Positions 27,559-37,214 of a DNA stretch of 64,000 nt are shown here, in pieces. The stretch comes from Streptomyces rapamycinicus NRRL 5491 (GTDB taxonomy: Bacteria; Actinomycetota; Actinomycetes; Streptomycetales; Streptomycetaceae): contig NZ_CP085193.1 in assembly GCF_024298965.1 (NCBI RefSeq), positions 8,804,001 to 8,868,000 on the forward strand, in the 5' to 3' direction. Made by a program: the position numbers and the translations under genes. The notes under the pieces were generated by a model. It was not told where the DNA came from. It saw only the letters and a list, made by a program, of their open reading frames with translations, and did no database searches. Each line of letters starts with the position of its first letter. The first letter of the stretch is position 1.

Positions 27559-27804
27559 GACCGCGCAGCGGCCCGGTAGTCCCTCCCTATCCGCTCGCGA
27601 GCCTGCAAGGCACGAACCGGCTCGCCGGGGATACGGCTCAGATGGCGCTGACCGGGCGGATGTCGCCGGGCGATGCCTGGCGTGGGGTCCCGTCATCGGT
27701 CCCGCACCGCAGTCCTGCGGTGGATGTGACTCCGGGCGCGGAAGCCGGCTGTGCAGGAGAGCATGACTCGGCGTGAGCCTTGTGTTCACGGCCGAGAAGT
27801 TGAC
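27559..27804 (+). mobile_element. insertion-element end, copy A (right-end remnant)
   Basis: About 246 bases that reappear, at roughly 80-85% identity by eye and in inverted orientation, at 29112-29372. Shared blocks include GAGCCTGCAAGGCACGAACC, CAGATGGCGCTGACC, a hairpin ACCGCAGTCCTGCGGT (27714-27729) and the terminal block at 27784-27804, which is an exact 21-base inverted match to 29112-29132. The copy ends in GTTGAC directly against the first carboxypeptidase fragment. I read it as the transposase-distal end of an IS605/TnpB-type element. Confidence 0.7.
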
Positions 27805-28062
27805 ATCCCGCTGCTGCTCCGCGCCGGAGTGGACGGCACCGAACTGGGGCGGCAGATGCCCGACGAGGGCACCGGCCCGGTCGAGCTCTACCTCACCGCC
27901 GAGCAGGCCGCCCGCTTGCGCGGCAAGGACGTGCGGCTCGCCGAGAAGAAGGTCTCCGCGCAGGGCCGCGACCGGCTGAAGGCCGCGGGCGACGGTGTCT
28001 TCCGCCCCGACAGCGGCAAGGGCGGGCTGAAGCAGCGGCTGGCCGAGGGTGTGGTCGGCTGA

Positions 28063-28382
28063 CCGCCTCGGGAGTGAAGCGCGGAAGCCGCGTCCCCGCT
28101 CCCCGTACCCGCACCTCGCGCCCCTGAAGAACACGGGCGATCCGGCGGCGCACACGTCCCCCGGTCATGCGCCGGAGCGCTTGCTTGGTGTCCGCGATGG
28201 CGGAGTCATCGCCTCCCGTAGTGGCGTTCCGGAGGGTCGCCGCTCTGCTGTCTGTCCAGCGCAGAACGCCCGGACGATTGGCGGAGCCAGAGAATCGAAC
28301 AACCGGCCTGCGAGTCACTGGTTATGGTGATCGATGAGTAAATGCGAGCTTGTGTGCGGTGGTCGTACTACGGTCCGAGACC
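28063..28382. other. 320 bases without a recognisable gene inside the decayed locus
   Basis: Lies between carboxypeptidase fragment 1 and the TnpB remnant. A short minus-strand frame around 28160-28270 (RNATTGGDDSAIADTKQALR) looks protein-like but I do not recognise it. The last 50 bases, ending with AATGCGAGC and a GTG at 28383, would be the left flank of the TnpB element. No promoter or structured RNA is evident. Confidence 0.4.
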
Positions 28383-28839
28383 GTGACGCAAGTGAAGCTG
28401 ATGCCGGATGCCTTGCAGGCTCCGGCATTTGAGCGCACCCTGCCCGCGATCAACGAGGCCGCGAACTGGGTCTCCGCCGTGTCCTTCGAGCACTGGGGGG
28501 CTCAAGGGCAGCGTGCGCGAGCTGCGGAAGCGGTGTTACGGCGAGCTGAAGACCCGTGGGTTCGGGGCACAGGCCGCGCAGCACATCATCAAGCGCGTGG
28601 CCGACGCCTGTACGACGCTGCGGGCCAACATCAAGGCCGGGAATCTCGGCCCCGAGCACTCCAAGCGCCGGAGCAAGGCGGAGTCCAAGCGGGTCGTCTT
28701 CCGTCCGCACGCCGCGCACACTTTTGACGACCGGAGCCTGAGCTGGAACTACGACACCCGGACCGTGAGCGTCTGGACCCTGGACGGCCGGGTCAAGAAC
28801 GTGCGGTTCACCTGCATGCCCGACCCGGTCCCCGCATAG
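28383..28839 (+). pseudogene. TnpB (IS200/IS605 OrfB) N-terminal remnant, frameshifted
   Basis: Translation begins VTQVKLMPDALQAPAFERTL and INEAANWVSAVSFEHWG. It then shifts frame at a run of six G (28495-28500) and continues GLKGSVRELRKRCYGELKTR, AAQHIIKRVADACTTL, FRPHAAHTFDDRSLSWNYD, VSVWTLDGRVKNVRFTC before a stop. This is the N-terminal beta-barrel/helical region of a TnpB-type RNA-guided nuclease, about 150 of 370-400 residues. The RuvC and zinc-finger regions are deleted, so it cannot be functional. Confidence 0.8.
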
Positions 28840-28918
28840 CGCGGGGACTGGTAGATGTGACCCGTGACCGTCCTGCCGTAGGGGGCAGTCGGGAGCATAA
28901 GCGGAGCCGTATCAAACC

Positions 28919-28958
28919 GAGTCAACAAACTCGTCGTATACGGCCGAGCAGTTGACCT
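28919..28958 (+). mobile_element. insertion-element end, short third copy
   Basis: About 40 bases (GAGTCAACAAACTCG then ACGGCCGAGCAGTTGAC) match the extreme end of copy B and, in part, copy A. It lies downstream of the TnpB remnant in the same orientation and abuts carboxypeptidase fragment 2. It probably marks the right end of that element, the rest having been deleted. Confidence 0.6.
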
Positions 28959-29111
28959 ATGACACCGAGCCCGGCTACGACCATGTGATCGTCGAGGCGC
29001 GCACCGCGAGCCAGGACGACTGGACCACCCGCCCCCGACGCGAACGGCGGCTTCTCCACCGAGGTGCCCAACGAGTGTGAGGCGGGCTTCCTGCTCAACC
29101 TGCACCCGTTC

Positions 29112-29445
29112 GTCAACTTCTCGGCCGTGAACGGACCGAGCTTGTTGACTCAGTCGGCCACACCGATTCATGTCCTGCGCGGCTGGCTTCCGCGCCGCGA
29201 ATCACATCCACCGCAGGACTGCGGTGTGGGACCGCTGACGGGGCCGCACACTGGGGCGCGCCCAGCGGCATCCGTTCGGTCAGCGCCATCTGAGTCGCAT
29301 CCCCGGCAAGCCGGTTCGTGCGTTGCAGGCTCGCGAACGGATGCGAAGGGATTGCCGGACCGCTGCGCAGTCCGACGGCGGAGGATGCGATTTCTCCCAG
29401 GCGTGATCGCCCGGGGTTCCTCGCAAGGACAGGCGGAAGCACTAG
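29112..29445 (-). mobile_element. insertion-element remnant, copy B, inserted in the carboxypeptidase frame
   Basis: A 334-base insertion between codons for LHPF (ending 29111) and LTPGDDGC (from 29446). Removing it restores the expected order of the carboxypeptidase tail. On the minus strand it runs from a left part (GCGATCACGCCTGGGAG) through the region shared with copy A to a terminal imperfect hairpin: GTCAACTTCTCGG at 29112-29124 against CCGAGCTTGTTGAC at 29136-29149. It has no transposase gene. Confidence 0.72.
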
Positions 29446-29912
29446 CTGACCCCCGGTGACGACGGCTGCACCGCGAAGGGCAACACCGGCTCCTGGAACA
29501 GCCTGACGGGCTCCTCCGAGGGGTGGGTGCCGGTCTCGCTGGACGTGAGCGGCTACGCGGGCAAGAAGGCCGAGCCGGCCATCTCGTACGTCACCGACCC
29601 GGGCACCGGCGGCAGGGGTGCCTTCGTGGACGGCACCGAGCTCACGGTCGGCGGCACCGCCGAGGAATCCGAGGGCTTCGAGACCGCGCTCGGCCCGTGG
29701 ACGGTGCGAGGGGCGCCGGAGGGCAGTCCGGCCAACGCCGGGGACCGGTCCCGTTCCCGGGAGCTCTTCCACACCGTCGCGGGTGTCACCACGCGGGACA
29801 CCGTGCTGCTGGGATTCGGCCTCGAGCACGTCCCCGACACCGGCCAGAGGGCCCGGCTGGTGGGCGACGCGCTACGTGCGCTGCGTCGTTGACAGTGCGT
29901 GACACATCGTGA

Positions 29913-31073
<1,161 letters not shown>

Positions 31074-31098
31074 CCGCTGTCCCGATGAGCTAGGAAAC

Positions 31099-31131
31099 GG
31101 GGCCCGCTACGACGCCGTCGTAACGGGCCCC
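31099..31131 (+). terminator. gap-pgk intercistronic hairpin (partial terminator or processing site)
   Basis: A 15-base stem with one mismatch (31099-31113 against 31117-31131) closes a 3-base loop, 25 bases after the gap stop and 26 bases before the pgk start. It is strong enough to stop some transcripts or to stabilise the 3' end of gap mRNA. Confidence 0.65.
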
Positions 31132-31156
31132 GATCCATGATCAAGGAGTCATCCCT

Positions 31157-32359
31157 GTGAAGACGATTGACGATCTTCAGGTCGCCGGGCAGCGGGTCTT
31201 CGTCCGTGCCGATCTGAACGTTCCGCTCGACGGCGAGACGATCACCGACGACGGCCGGATCCGCGCCGCCGTCCCGACGATCACCAAGCTCCTGGACCGG
31301 GGCGCCAAGGTGATCGTCGCCTCGCACCTGGGCCGCCCCAAGGGCGCCCCGGACCCCCAGTACTCGCTCGCCCCGGTCGCCCGGCGGCTCGGCGAACTCC
31401 TCGGCAAGCAGGTCGCCTTCGCGACCGACACCGTGGACGACAGCGCCCGGGCCACCGTGGCGGCCCTCGGCGACGGCGAGGTCGCGCTGCTGGAGAACCT
31501 GCGCTTCAACGCCGGTGAGACCAGTAAGGACGACACCGAGCGCGGCGCCTTCGCCGACCGGCTCGCCGGCCTCGCCGACCTCTACGTGGGCGACGGCTTC
31601 GGCGCGGTCCACCGCAAGCACGCCTCGGTGTACGACCTCCCGGCGCGGCTGCCGCACGCCGCGGGCGACCTGATCGCCGCCGAGCTCACCGTCCTGAAGA
31701 AGCTCACCGAGGACGTCAAGCGGCCCTACGCGGTGGTCCTCGGCGGCGCCAAGGTCTCCGACAAGCTCGGCGTGATCGACCACCTCCTGGAGAAGGCCGA
31801 CCGCATCCTGATCGGCGGCGGCATGGCCTACACCTTCCTCAAGGCCCAGGGGCACGAGGTCGGCGGTTCGCTGCTGCAGGAGGACCAGGTCCCGGCGGTC
31901 CAGGACTATCTGCGCCGGGCCGAGGAACGCGGTGTGGAGTTCGTGCTCCCGGTCGATGTCACGGCCGCGTCCGAATTCCCGGACCTGAAGACCAAGGCCC
32001 CCGCGAACCCGCGGCTCGTCGCCGCGGACGCGATCCCGGCCGAGCTCATGGGGCTGGACATCGGCCCGGAGACCCGCAAGCTGTACGCCTCGAAGCTGGC
32101 CGACGCGGCCACCGTCTTCTGGAACGGCCCCATGGGCGTCTTCGAGCACCCCGACTTCGCCGAGGGCACCCGGGCCGTGGCCCAGGCGCTCCTGGACAGC
32201 CCGGCCTTCACCGTGGTCGGCGGCGGCGACTCCGCCGCGGCCGTACGCATCCTGGGCTTCGACGAGAACGCTTTCGGCCACATCTCGACCGGCGGTGGAG
32301 CGAGCCTCGAATACCTCGAGGGCAAGACGCTCCCCGGCCTCGCCGCACTGGAGGACTGA
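31157..32359 (+). CDS. pgk: phosphoglycerate kinase
   Basis: 400 residues from GTG at 31157, after AAGGAG. It transfers phosphate from 1,3-bisphosphoglycerate to ADP. Seen: [14 protein letters not shown], the substrate-binding [42 protein letters not shown], and the nucleotide loop [14 protein letters not shown] with [14 protein letters not shown]. Standard length. It ends five bases before tpiA, so the two are co-translated as a unit. Confidence 0.98.
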   Translation: MKTIDDLQVAGQRVFVRADLNVPLDGETITDDGRIRAAVPTITKLLDRGAKVIVASHLGRPKGAPDPQYSLAPVARRLGELLGKQVAFATDTVDDSARATVAALGDGEVALLENLRFNAGETSKDDTERGAFADRLAGLADLYVGDGFGAVHRKHASVYDLPARLPHAAGDLIAAELTVLKKLTEDVKRPYAVVLGGAKVSDKLGVIDHLLEKADRILIGGGMAYTFLKAQGHEVGGSLLQEDQVPAVQDYLRRAEERGVEFVLPVDVTAASEFPDLKTKAPANPRLVAADAIPAELMGLDIGPETRKLYASKLADAATVFWNGPMGVFEHPDFAEGTRAVAQALLDSPAFTVVGGGDSAAAVRILGFDENAFGHISTGGGASLEYLEGKTLPGLAALED

Positions 32360-32364
32360 ACACC

Positions 32365-33141
32365 GTGAGTGACCGCATTCCGCTGATGGCGGGCAACTGG
32401 AAGATGAACCTCAACCACCTCGAGGCCATCGCCCACGTCCAGAAGCTCGCCTTCGGGCTCGCCGACAAGGACTACGAGGCCGTGGAGGTCGCGGTGCTGC
32501 CGCCCTTCATCGATCTGCGGTCCGTGCAGACCCTGGTCGACGGCGACAAGCTGAAGATCAAGTACGGCGCCCAGGACATCTCGGCGCATGACTCCGGCGC
32601 CTACACCGGCGAGATCTCCGGCCCGATGCTGGCCAAGCTCAGGTGCGCCTACGCCGTCGTCGGGCACTCGGAGCGGCGCCAGTACCACGACGAGACCGAC
32701 GAGCTGTGCAACGCCAAGGTCAAGGCGGCCTTCCGCAACGACCTCACCCCGATCCTGTGCGTCGGCGAGGGCCTCGACGTCCGTAAGGCGGGCAACCAGG
32801 TCGCGCACACCCTCGCCCAGGTGGACGGGGGCCTGAAGGACGTCCCGGCCGAGCAGGCCGAGACGATCGTGATCGCCTACGAGCCGGTCTGGGCGATCGG
32901 CACCGGCGAGGTCGCGACCCCCGAGGACGCCCAGGAGGTCTGCGGGGCCATCCGCGGCCGGCTCGCCGAGCTCTACGGCCAGGAGGGCGCCGACAAGGTC
33001 AGGATCCAGTACGGCGGCTCGGTGAAGTCCGGGAACGTCGCCGCGATCATGGCCAAGCCGGATGTGGACGGCGCCCTGATCGGCGGTGCCTCGCTGGACG
33101 CGGACGAATTCGTCAAGATCGTTCGTTTCCGCGACCAGTGA
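32365..33141 (+). CDS. tpiA: triosephosphate isomerase
   Basis: 258 residues from GTG. It interconverts dihydroxyacetone phosphate and glyceraldehyde-3-phosphate as a TIM-barrel dimer. Seen: MAGNWKMN with the active Lys, [11 protein letters not shown] with the catalytic His, [11 protein letters not shown] with the catalytic Glu and flexible lid, and YGGSVKSGN phosphate loop. It follows pgk by five bases. A large hairpin separates it from secG. Confidence 0.98.
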   Translation: MSDRIPLMAGNWKMNLNHLEAIAHVQKLAFGLADKDYEAVEVAVLPPFIDLRSVQTLVDGDKLKIKYGAQDISAHDSGAYTGEISGPMLAKLRCAYAVVGHSERRQYHDETDELCNAKVKAAFRNDLTPILCVGEGLDVRKAGNQVAHTLAQVDGGLKDVPAEQAETIVIAYEPVWAIGTGEVATPEDAQEVCGAIRGRLAELYGQEGADKVRIQYGGSVKSGNVAAIMAKPDVDGALIGGASLDADEFVKIVRFRDQ

Positions 33142-33173
33142 GTAGGCCCTAGCGCGCGCGTCGTCGTACCCTG

Positions 33174-33215
33174 TCGGGGGCCGGGGCGGTGGAAATCGCA
33201 CCGTCCGGCCCCCGA
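33174..33215 (+). terminator. tpiA-secG intercistronic hairpin
   Basis: An 11-base perfect stem (TCGGGGGCCGG at 33174-33184 with 33205-33215) continues inward with GGCGGTG/CACCGTC, giving a stem of about 17 pairs. It starts 33 bases after tpiA. TACCCT at 33167-33172 just ahead of it could be the -10 of a separate secG promoter. Confidence 0.62.
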
Positions 33216-33248
33216 CGTCCGTACAAGCCCGAGAAGGTTGGTCCAGCT

Positions 33249-33482
33249 GTGATCATGGGGTTCTCGATCGCCCTCATCATCTTCAGCCTGCTGCTGATGA
33301 TGTTGGTGCTCATGCACAAGGGGAAGGGCGGCGGCCTGTCCGACATGTTCGGTGGCGGCATGCAGTCCTCGGTGGGCGGCTCCTCGGTCGCCGAGCGCAA
33401 CCTGGACCGCATCACCGTGGTGGTCGGGCTGCTGTGGTTCGTCTGCATCGTCGTGCTCGGGCTGCTGATGAAGCTCGACTGA
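33249..33482 (+). CDS. secG: preprotein translocase subunit SecG
   Basis: 77 residues from GTG at 33249. SecG stabilises the SecYE channel and aids export. Two membrane helices (MGFSIALIIFSLLLMMLVLMH and ITVVVGLLWFVCIVVLGLLM) flank a glycine-rich loop with GKGGGLSDMFGGG, the family mark. A longer in-frame leader from 33189 would be encoded by the hairpin region and is unlikely. Its position behind tpiA is common in bacteria. Confidence 0.94.
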   Translation: MIMGFSIALIIFSLLLMMLVLMHKGKGGGLSDMFGGGMQSSVGGSSVAERNLDRITVVVGLLWFVCIVVLGLLMKLD

Positions 33483-33607
33483 GGGTCCGCCGGCGGGGCC
33501 CGTCCGGGGCCCGGCTGACGCCCGATAACTGACGTACCGTCGTCAGCGGGGCCCATATGCGGCCTATGATGGCATGGCGTCCTCCGTGACGGGTGTAACT
33601 CCTCTCA

Positions 33608-33636
33608 CTGGACGCGCGTTGGGCCTTACGTAGACT
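33608..33636 (+). promoter_or_regulatory. candidate promoter of the RbpA-like gene
   Basis: CTGGAC at 33608-33613 and TAGACT at 33631-33636 are 17 bases apart, a fair match to the principal sigma factor pattern. It sits 66 bases before the start. Upstream, CTGACG-N6-CGTCAG at 33529-33546 is a possible operator. Confidence 0.42.
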
Positions 33637-33701
33637 GGGGCGCCGGGCGGCGAAGCTGCCAATCGAGGCTTCGCGGCACCATCACGCAGGGAGTTACGAC
33701 C

Positions 33702-34037
33702 GTGGCAAGTGGCAACGCGATCCGTGGAAGTCGGGTCGGGGCGGGGCCGATGGGAGAAGCCGAGCGAGGCGAATCGGCGCCGCGCCTGCGCATCTCCTTC
33801 TGGTGCTCGAACGGGCATGAGACCGTGCCGAGCTTCGCCAGCGACGCGCAGATCCCTGACACGTGGGACTGCCCCCGCTGCGGCTTCCCGGCCGGCAAGG
33901 ACCGGGACAACCCGCCGGACCCGCCGCGCACCGAGCCGTACAAGACGCATCTGGCGTACGTACGGGAGCGGCGCAGCGACGCCGACGGCGAGGCGATCCT
34001 CGCCGAGGCACTCGCCAAGCTCCGGGGCGAGATCTAG
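33702..34037 (+). CDS. rbpA: RbpA-family RNA polymerase-binding protein (probable paralogue)
   Basis: 111 residues from GTG, with AGGGAG upstream. The N-terminal tail AIRGSRVGAG and C-terminal PYKTHLAYVRERRSDADGEA match the sigma-contacting parts of RbpA. The middle holds a zinc-type site with Cys35, His39, Cys57 and Cys60 (CSNGHE, CPRCGF). RbpA stabilises RNA polymerase holoenzyme with group 1 and 2 sigma factors. The main streptomycete RbpA that I recall is encoded elsewhere and is longer, so this is likely the second (RbpB-like) copy. It has its own promoter candidate and terminator. Confidence 0.82.
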   Translation: MASGNAIRGSRVGAGPMGEAERGESAPRLRISFWCSNGHETVPSFASDAQIPDTWDCPRCGFPAGKDRDNPPDPPRTEPYKTHLAYVRERRSDADGEAILAEALAKLRGEI

Positions 34038-34054
34038 ACACACAACGCGGTACG

Positions 34055-34100
34055 ACGGCCCGGCCGGGCACCTCCTGTGAGGGGTGCGCGGCCGGGCCGT
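34055..34100 (+). terminator. terminator of the RbpA-like gene
   Basis: A perfect 12-base outer stem (ACGGCCCGGCCG at 34055-34066 with 34089-34100) encloses further pairing between GCACC and GGTGC. It starts 17 bases after the stop codon. Confidence 0.72.
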
Positions 34101-34194
34101 TGTCAGTGGTGCGGGCTACGGTCATGGGGTGCTGGATCACCGGGGGAGCCGTCCCGCCGGTGGGGCCGGTTCATGGGACGCAGGGGGGATCGTC

Positions 34195-35433
34195 ATGGCC
34201 GCGGTGGACGCCGGTGAGCTGGGTGCCGGGAAACCGGCGGCGCCCGGGTGGCGCGGGGGGTTCGGCCGGCTGTGGGCCGCCGCGGTCGTCTCCCGGTTCG
34301 GGGACGCCCTGCGGGGCGCGGCGCTGCCGTTGCTGGCCGTCTCGCTGACCGATTCGCCGGTGCTGGTCTCGCTCGTGACCGCCTGCGGCTTTCTGCCCTG
34401 GCTGCTGTTCGGGCTGATCGGCGGGGCGATCGCGGACCGGGTGGACCAGCGGCGGGCGATGTGGGCGGTGGACGGCGTGCGGGCCGTCCTGATGGCGGGG
34501 TTCGCCGTCGCGGTGTGGCTGGACCGGGCCAGCATCGGGCTGCTGCTCGCCCTCGCCTTCGCCCTCACCACCCTCCAGACCCTGTTCGACAACGCGGCCA
34601 CGGCGCTGCTGCCGTCCGTGGTGGGGCAGCGGGCACTGGGCCGGGCCAACGCGCGGCTGATGACCGGGCAGGAGGTCATGGGCCGGTTCGTGGGCGCCCC
34701 GCTGGTGCCGGTGCTGCTCGGCCTCGGCGCCGCGATGCCGTACGCGGCGGACGCGGTCACCTACCTCGCCGCCGCCGCGCTGGTCGCCTCGCTGCGGGCG
34801 GCACCCCCCGAGCGGGCCCCGCGCCCGCCGGGCGGGTCGCTGCGGCGCGATATCGCCGAGGGCCTGGCCGTGCTGTGGCGGGACCGCACGCTGCGGGCGC
34901 TGTGCGCCTCCACCACGCTGTGCAACATAGGCATCGGCGCGCTCATCGCCACCCTGGTGCTGCACATCACCGGCTGGCTGGACGCCGGGAACACCGGCTA
35001 CGCGGCCGTCATCACGGTCTACGGGATCGGCAGCGTGGCCGGGGGCCTGGTGGCCGCCCGGCTCACCGAGAAGCTCGGCCGCGCCCGCGCCCTCGTGGTG
35101 TGCGGCACCGCGCAGATCGGTGCCCTGACCGCCCTCGGGGCGATACGGAGCCTGCCGGTCGCGGTCGCCGCCATGGGCCTCTTCGGCTTCGCGGGGATCG
35201 TCTGGAACGTCACCGAGGTGACGATGATGCAGCAGCGCAGCCCCGACGGGGCACTCGGGCGGGTGAGCTCCGCCTTCCGCACCCTGTCGATCGCGGGCAC
35301 CCCGCTCGGCGCGCTGCTGGGCGGGGTGATGGCCCAGGCGTGGGGGCTCAACACCCCGGCGCTGGGGGCCGCCGCGCTCTTCGTCTGCGGGGTGGCGGCC
35401 CTCGTTCCGGGAATGTGGTCCGTCATCAATTAG
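34195..35433 (+). CDS. MFS transporter (EntS-like drug/siderophore exporter family)
   Basis: 412 residues from ATG at 34195, with GGGGGGAT upstream; a longer frame from 34084 lies in the rbpA terminator. Twelve hydrophobic segments. [26 protein letters not shown] in helix 1 and [21 protein letters not shown] in the first loop identify the EntS/MFS_3 group. [32 protein letters not shown] in the middle is also typical. Substrate is unknown. The gene ends 41 bases before pgi. Confidence 0.86.
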   Translation: MAAVDAGELGAGKPAAPGWRGGFGRLWAAAVVSRFGDALRGAALPLLAVSLTDSPVLVSLVTACGFLPWLLFGLIGGAIADRVDQRRAMWAVDGVRAVLMAGFAVAVWLDRASIGLLLALAFALTTLQTLFDNAATALLPSVVGQRALGRANARLMTGQEVMGRFVGAPLVPVLLGLGAAMPYAADAVTYLAAAALVASLRAAPPERAPRPPGGSLRRDIAEGLAVLWRDRTLRALCASTTLCNIGIGALIATLVLHITGWLDAGNTGYAAVITVYGIGSVAGGLVAARLTEKLGRARALVVCGTAQIGALTALGAIRSLPVAVAAMGLFGFAGIVWNVTEVTMMQQRSPDGALGRVSSAFRTLSIAGTPLGALLGGVMAQAWGLNTPALGAAALFVCGVAALVPGMWSVIN

Positions 35434-35474
35434 GTTGGTGGCACGGGGGCCAGGTACCGACGAGAAGTGGGCTG

Positions 35475-37136
35475 ATGTCCGAGATGAACATGGAAGGCCG
35501 CACCAGGCTGGACCAGCTGCCGGAATGGCACGCGCTGGCCGCACACCGCAAGGAGCTGGGCGACGCCCATCTGCGCGACCTGTTCGCGGGCGACCCGGAG
35601 CGCGGGAGCCGTCTCACCCTTCAGGTCGGCGATCTCCACGTCGACTACTCCAAGCACCTGGTGACCGACGAGACCCTGCGGCTGCTGCGCGAGCTGGCGA
35701 GCGCCACCAAGGTGGCCGAGCTGCGCGACGCCATGTTCCGCGGCGAGCGGATCAACACCACAGAGGACCGCTCGGTGCTGCACATCGCGCTGCGCGCACC
35801 GCACTCCGCGGAGATCAAGGCGGACGGGCAGGACGTCGTCGGCGAAGTGCACGCCGTGCTCGCCAAGATGGCCGTCTTCGCCGACCGCGTCAGGTCCGGC
35901 GACTGGACCGGCCACACCGGCAAGCGGATCAAAAACGTCGTCAACATCGGCATCGGCGGCTCCGATCTGGGCCCGAAGATGGCGTACGAGGCGCTGCGCT
36001 CCTACAGCGACCGCTCGATGACGTTCCGGTTCGTCTCCAATGTGGACGGCGCGGATCTGCACGAGGCGGTGCGCGACCTGGACCCCGCCGAGACGCTGTT
36101 CATCGTCGCCTCCAAGACCTTCACCACCATCGAGACCCTGACCAACGCCGTCTCCGCCCGCGACTGGCTGCTGACCGGGCTCCGGGCCGGTCAGGAGGCC
36201 GTCGCCAAGCACTTCGTGGCGGTGTCGACCAACGCCGAGAAGGTCGCCGAGTTCGGCATCGACACGGACAACATGTTCGGGTTCTGGGACTGGGTCGGCG
36301 GGCGCTACTCCTACGACTCGGCCATCGGCCTCTCCCTGATGGTCGCCATCGGCCCGGACTGCTTCCGCGAGATGCTGGCCGGTTTCCACCTGGTCGACGA
36401 GCACTTCTCCACCGCCCCGCCGGAGCGGAACGTCCCGCTGCTGATGGGCCTGCTGGGCATCTGGTACGACAACTTCCACGGCGCCCAGGCGCATGCCGTC
36501 CTGCCCTACAGCCACTACCTGTCGCGGTTCACCGACTATCTGCAGCAGCTGGACATGGAGTCCAACGGCAAGCATGTGGACCGGGACGGCAACCGCGTCG
36601 GCTGGCAGACCGGCCCCATCGTCTGGGGCACCCCCGGCACCAACGGCCAGCACGCCTACTACCAGCTGCTCCACCAGGGCACCAAGCTGGTCCCGGCCGA
36701 TCTGATCGGCTTCGCGCGGCCGGTGAAGGACCTGCCGCCCGGCCTGGAGTCCCATCACGACCTGCTGATGGCCAACCTCTTCGCCCAGGGCCAGGCGCTG
36801 GCCTTCGGCAAGACCGCCGAGGAGGTCGCCGCCGAGGGAGTGCCCGAGGAGCTGGTGCCGCACAAGACCTTCGACGGCAACCGCCCCACCACCACGATCC
36901 TCGCCCATGAGCTGACCCCGTCGGTGCTGGGCCAGCTGGTCGCCCTCTATGAGCACAAGGTCTTCGTCCAGGGCGCGGTGTGGAACATCGACTCCTTCGA
37001 CCAGTGGGGAGTGGAGCTGGGCAAGGTGCTCGCCAAGCGCGTCGAGCCCGCCCTGACCGAGGGCGCCGAAGTGCCCGGTCTGGACGCCTCCACCGAGCAC
37101 CTGGTCGCCACCTACCGCTCGCTGCGCGGCCGCTGA
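35475..37136 (+). CDS. pgi: glucose-6-phosphate isomerase
   Basis: 553 residues starting [18 protein letters not shown]. It interconverts glucose-6-phosphate and fructose-6-phosphate, linking glycolysis with the pentose-phosphate operon that faces it. Seen: [21 protein letters not shown] (sugar-phosphate site), [25 protein letters not shown], the catalytic Glu region [18 protein letters not shown] and the C-terminal [11 protein letters not shown]. Full length. An 18-base-pair terminator follows. Confidence 0.98.
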   Translation: MSEMNMEGRTRLDQLPEWHALAAHRKELGDAHLRDLFAGDPERGSRLTLQVGDLHVDYSKHLVTDETLRLLRELASATKVAELRDAMFRGERINTTEDRSVLHIALRAPHSAEIKADGQDVVGEVHAVLAKMAVFADRVRSGDWTGHTGKRIKNVVNIGIGGSDLGPKMAYEALRSYSDRSMTFRFVSNVDGADLHEAVRDLDPAETLFIVASKTFTTIETLTNAVSARDWLLTGLRAGQEAVAKHFVAVSTNAEKVAEFGIDTDNMFGFWDWVGGRYSYDSAIGLSLMVAIGPDCFREMLAGFHLVDEHFSTAPPERNVPLLMGLLGIWYDNFHGAQAHAVLPYSHYLSRFTDYLQQLDMESNGKHVDRDGNRVGWQTGPIVWGTPGTNGQHAYYQLLHQGTKLVPADLIGFARPVKDLPPGLESHHDLLMANLFAQGQALAFGKTAEEVAAEGVPEELVPHKTFDGNRPTTTILAHELTPSVLGQLVALYEHKVFVQGAVWNIDSFDQWGVELGKVLAKRVEPALTEGAEVPGLDASTEHLVATYRSLRGR

Positions 37137-37149
37137 GGTCCTCGACGCA

Positions 37150-37203
37150 CACAGAGAACGATCCCCCGGGCGCTTCCAGGCGCCAGGGGGATCGTTCTCT
37201 GTG
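37150..37203. terminator. bidirectional terminator between pgi and pgl
   Basis: A perfect 18-base inverted repeat (CACAGAGAACGATCCCCC at 37150-37167 with 37186-37203) and an 18-base GC-rich loop. It lies 13 bases after the pgi stop and 11 bases after the pgl stop, and so serves both convergent genes. Confidence 0.85.
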
Positions 37204-37214
37204 CGATACGAGGG

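Larger units (their letters stand above)
27805..29892 (+). pseudogene. M14-family zinc carboxypeptidase, broken into three fragments
   Basis: Fragment 1 (27805-28062) encodes an N-terminal piece: LLLRAGVDGTELG, ELYLTAEQAARLRG, LAEKKVSAQG, RLKAAGDGVFRP. Fragment 2 (about 28945-29111) encodes LTYDTEPGYDHVIVEARTA and, after a one-base frameshift near 29030, PDANGGFSTEVPNECEAGF. Fragment 3 (29446-29892) encodes GSWNSLTGSSEGWVPVSLDV, AISYVTDPGTGG, TVLLGFGLEHV and the natural stop. As I recall, streptomycetes carry an intact gene of about 1000 codons between whiA and gap. Here the whole catalytic domain (HxxE zinc site) is missing, replaced by transposon debris. Confidence 0.82.

Noticed and set aside
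27536..27766. A 76-codon ORF in element copy A whose frame is partly kept in copy B (HEPARRG/HEPACRG, PQSCGGCDS)
   Set aside because: Could be a transposase C-terminal tail, but the match is also explained by DNA-level similarity of the copies; not enough to call a gene.
28160..28270. Short minus-strand frame in the decayed locus
   Set aside because: Looks mildly protein-like, but I recognise no family, and it has no start context.
33529..33546. CTGACG-N6-CGTCAG as an operator for the RbpA-like gene
   Set aside because: Six-base arms occur often at this GC content and no regulator is implied; mentioned only with the promoter.
34248..37136. A 962-codon frame that would fuse an Arg-rich leader to Pgi
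   Set aside because: The leader is an out-of-frame reading of the MFS gene. Pgi starts at 35475.
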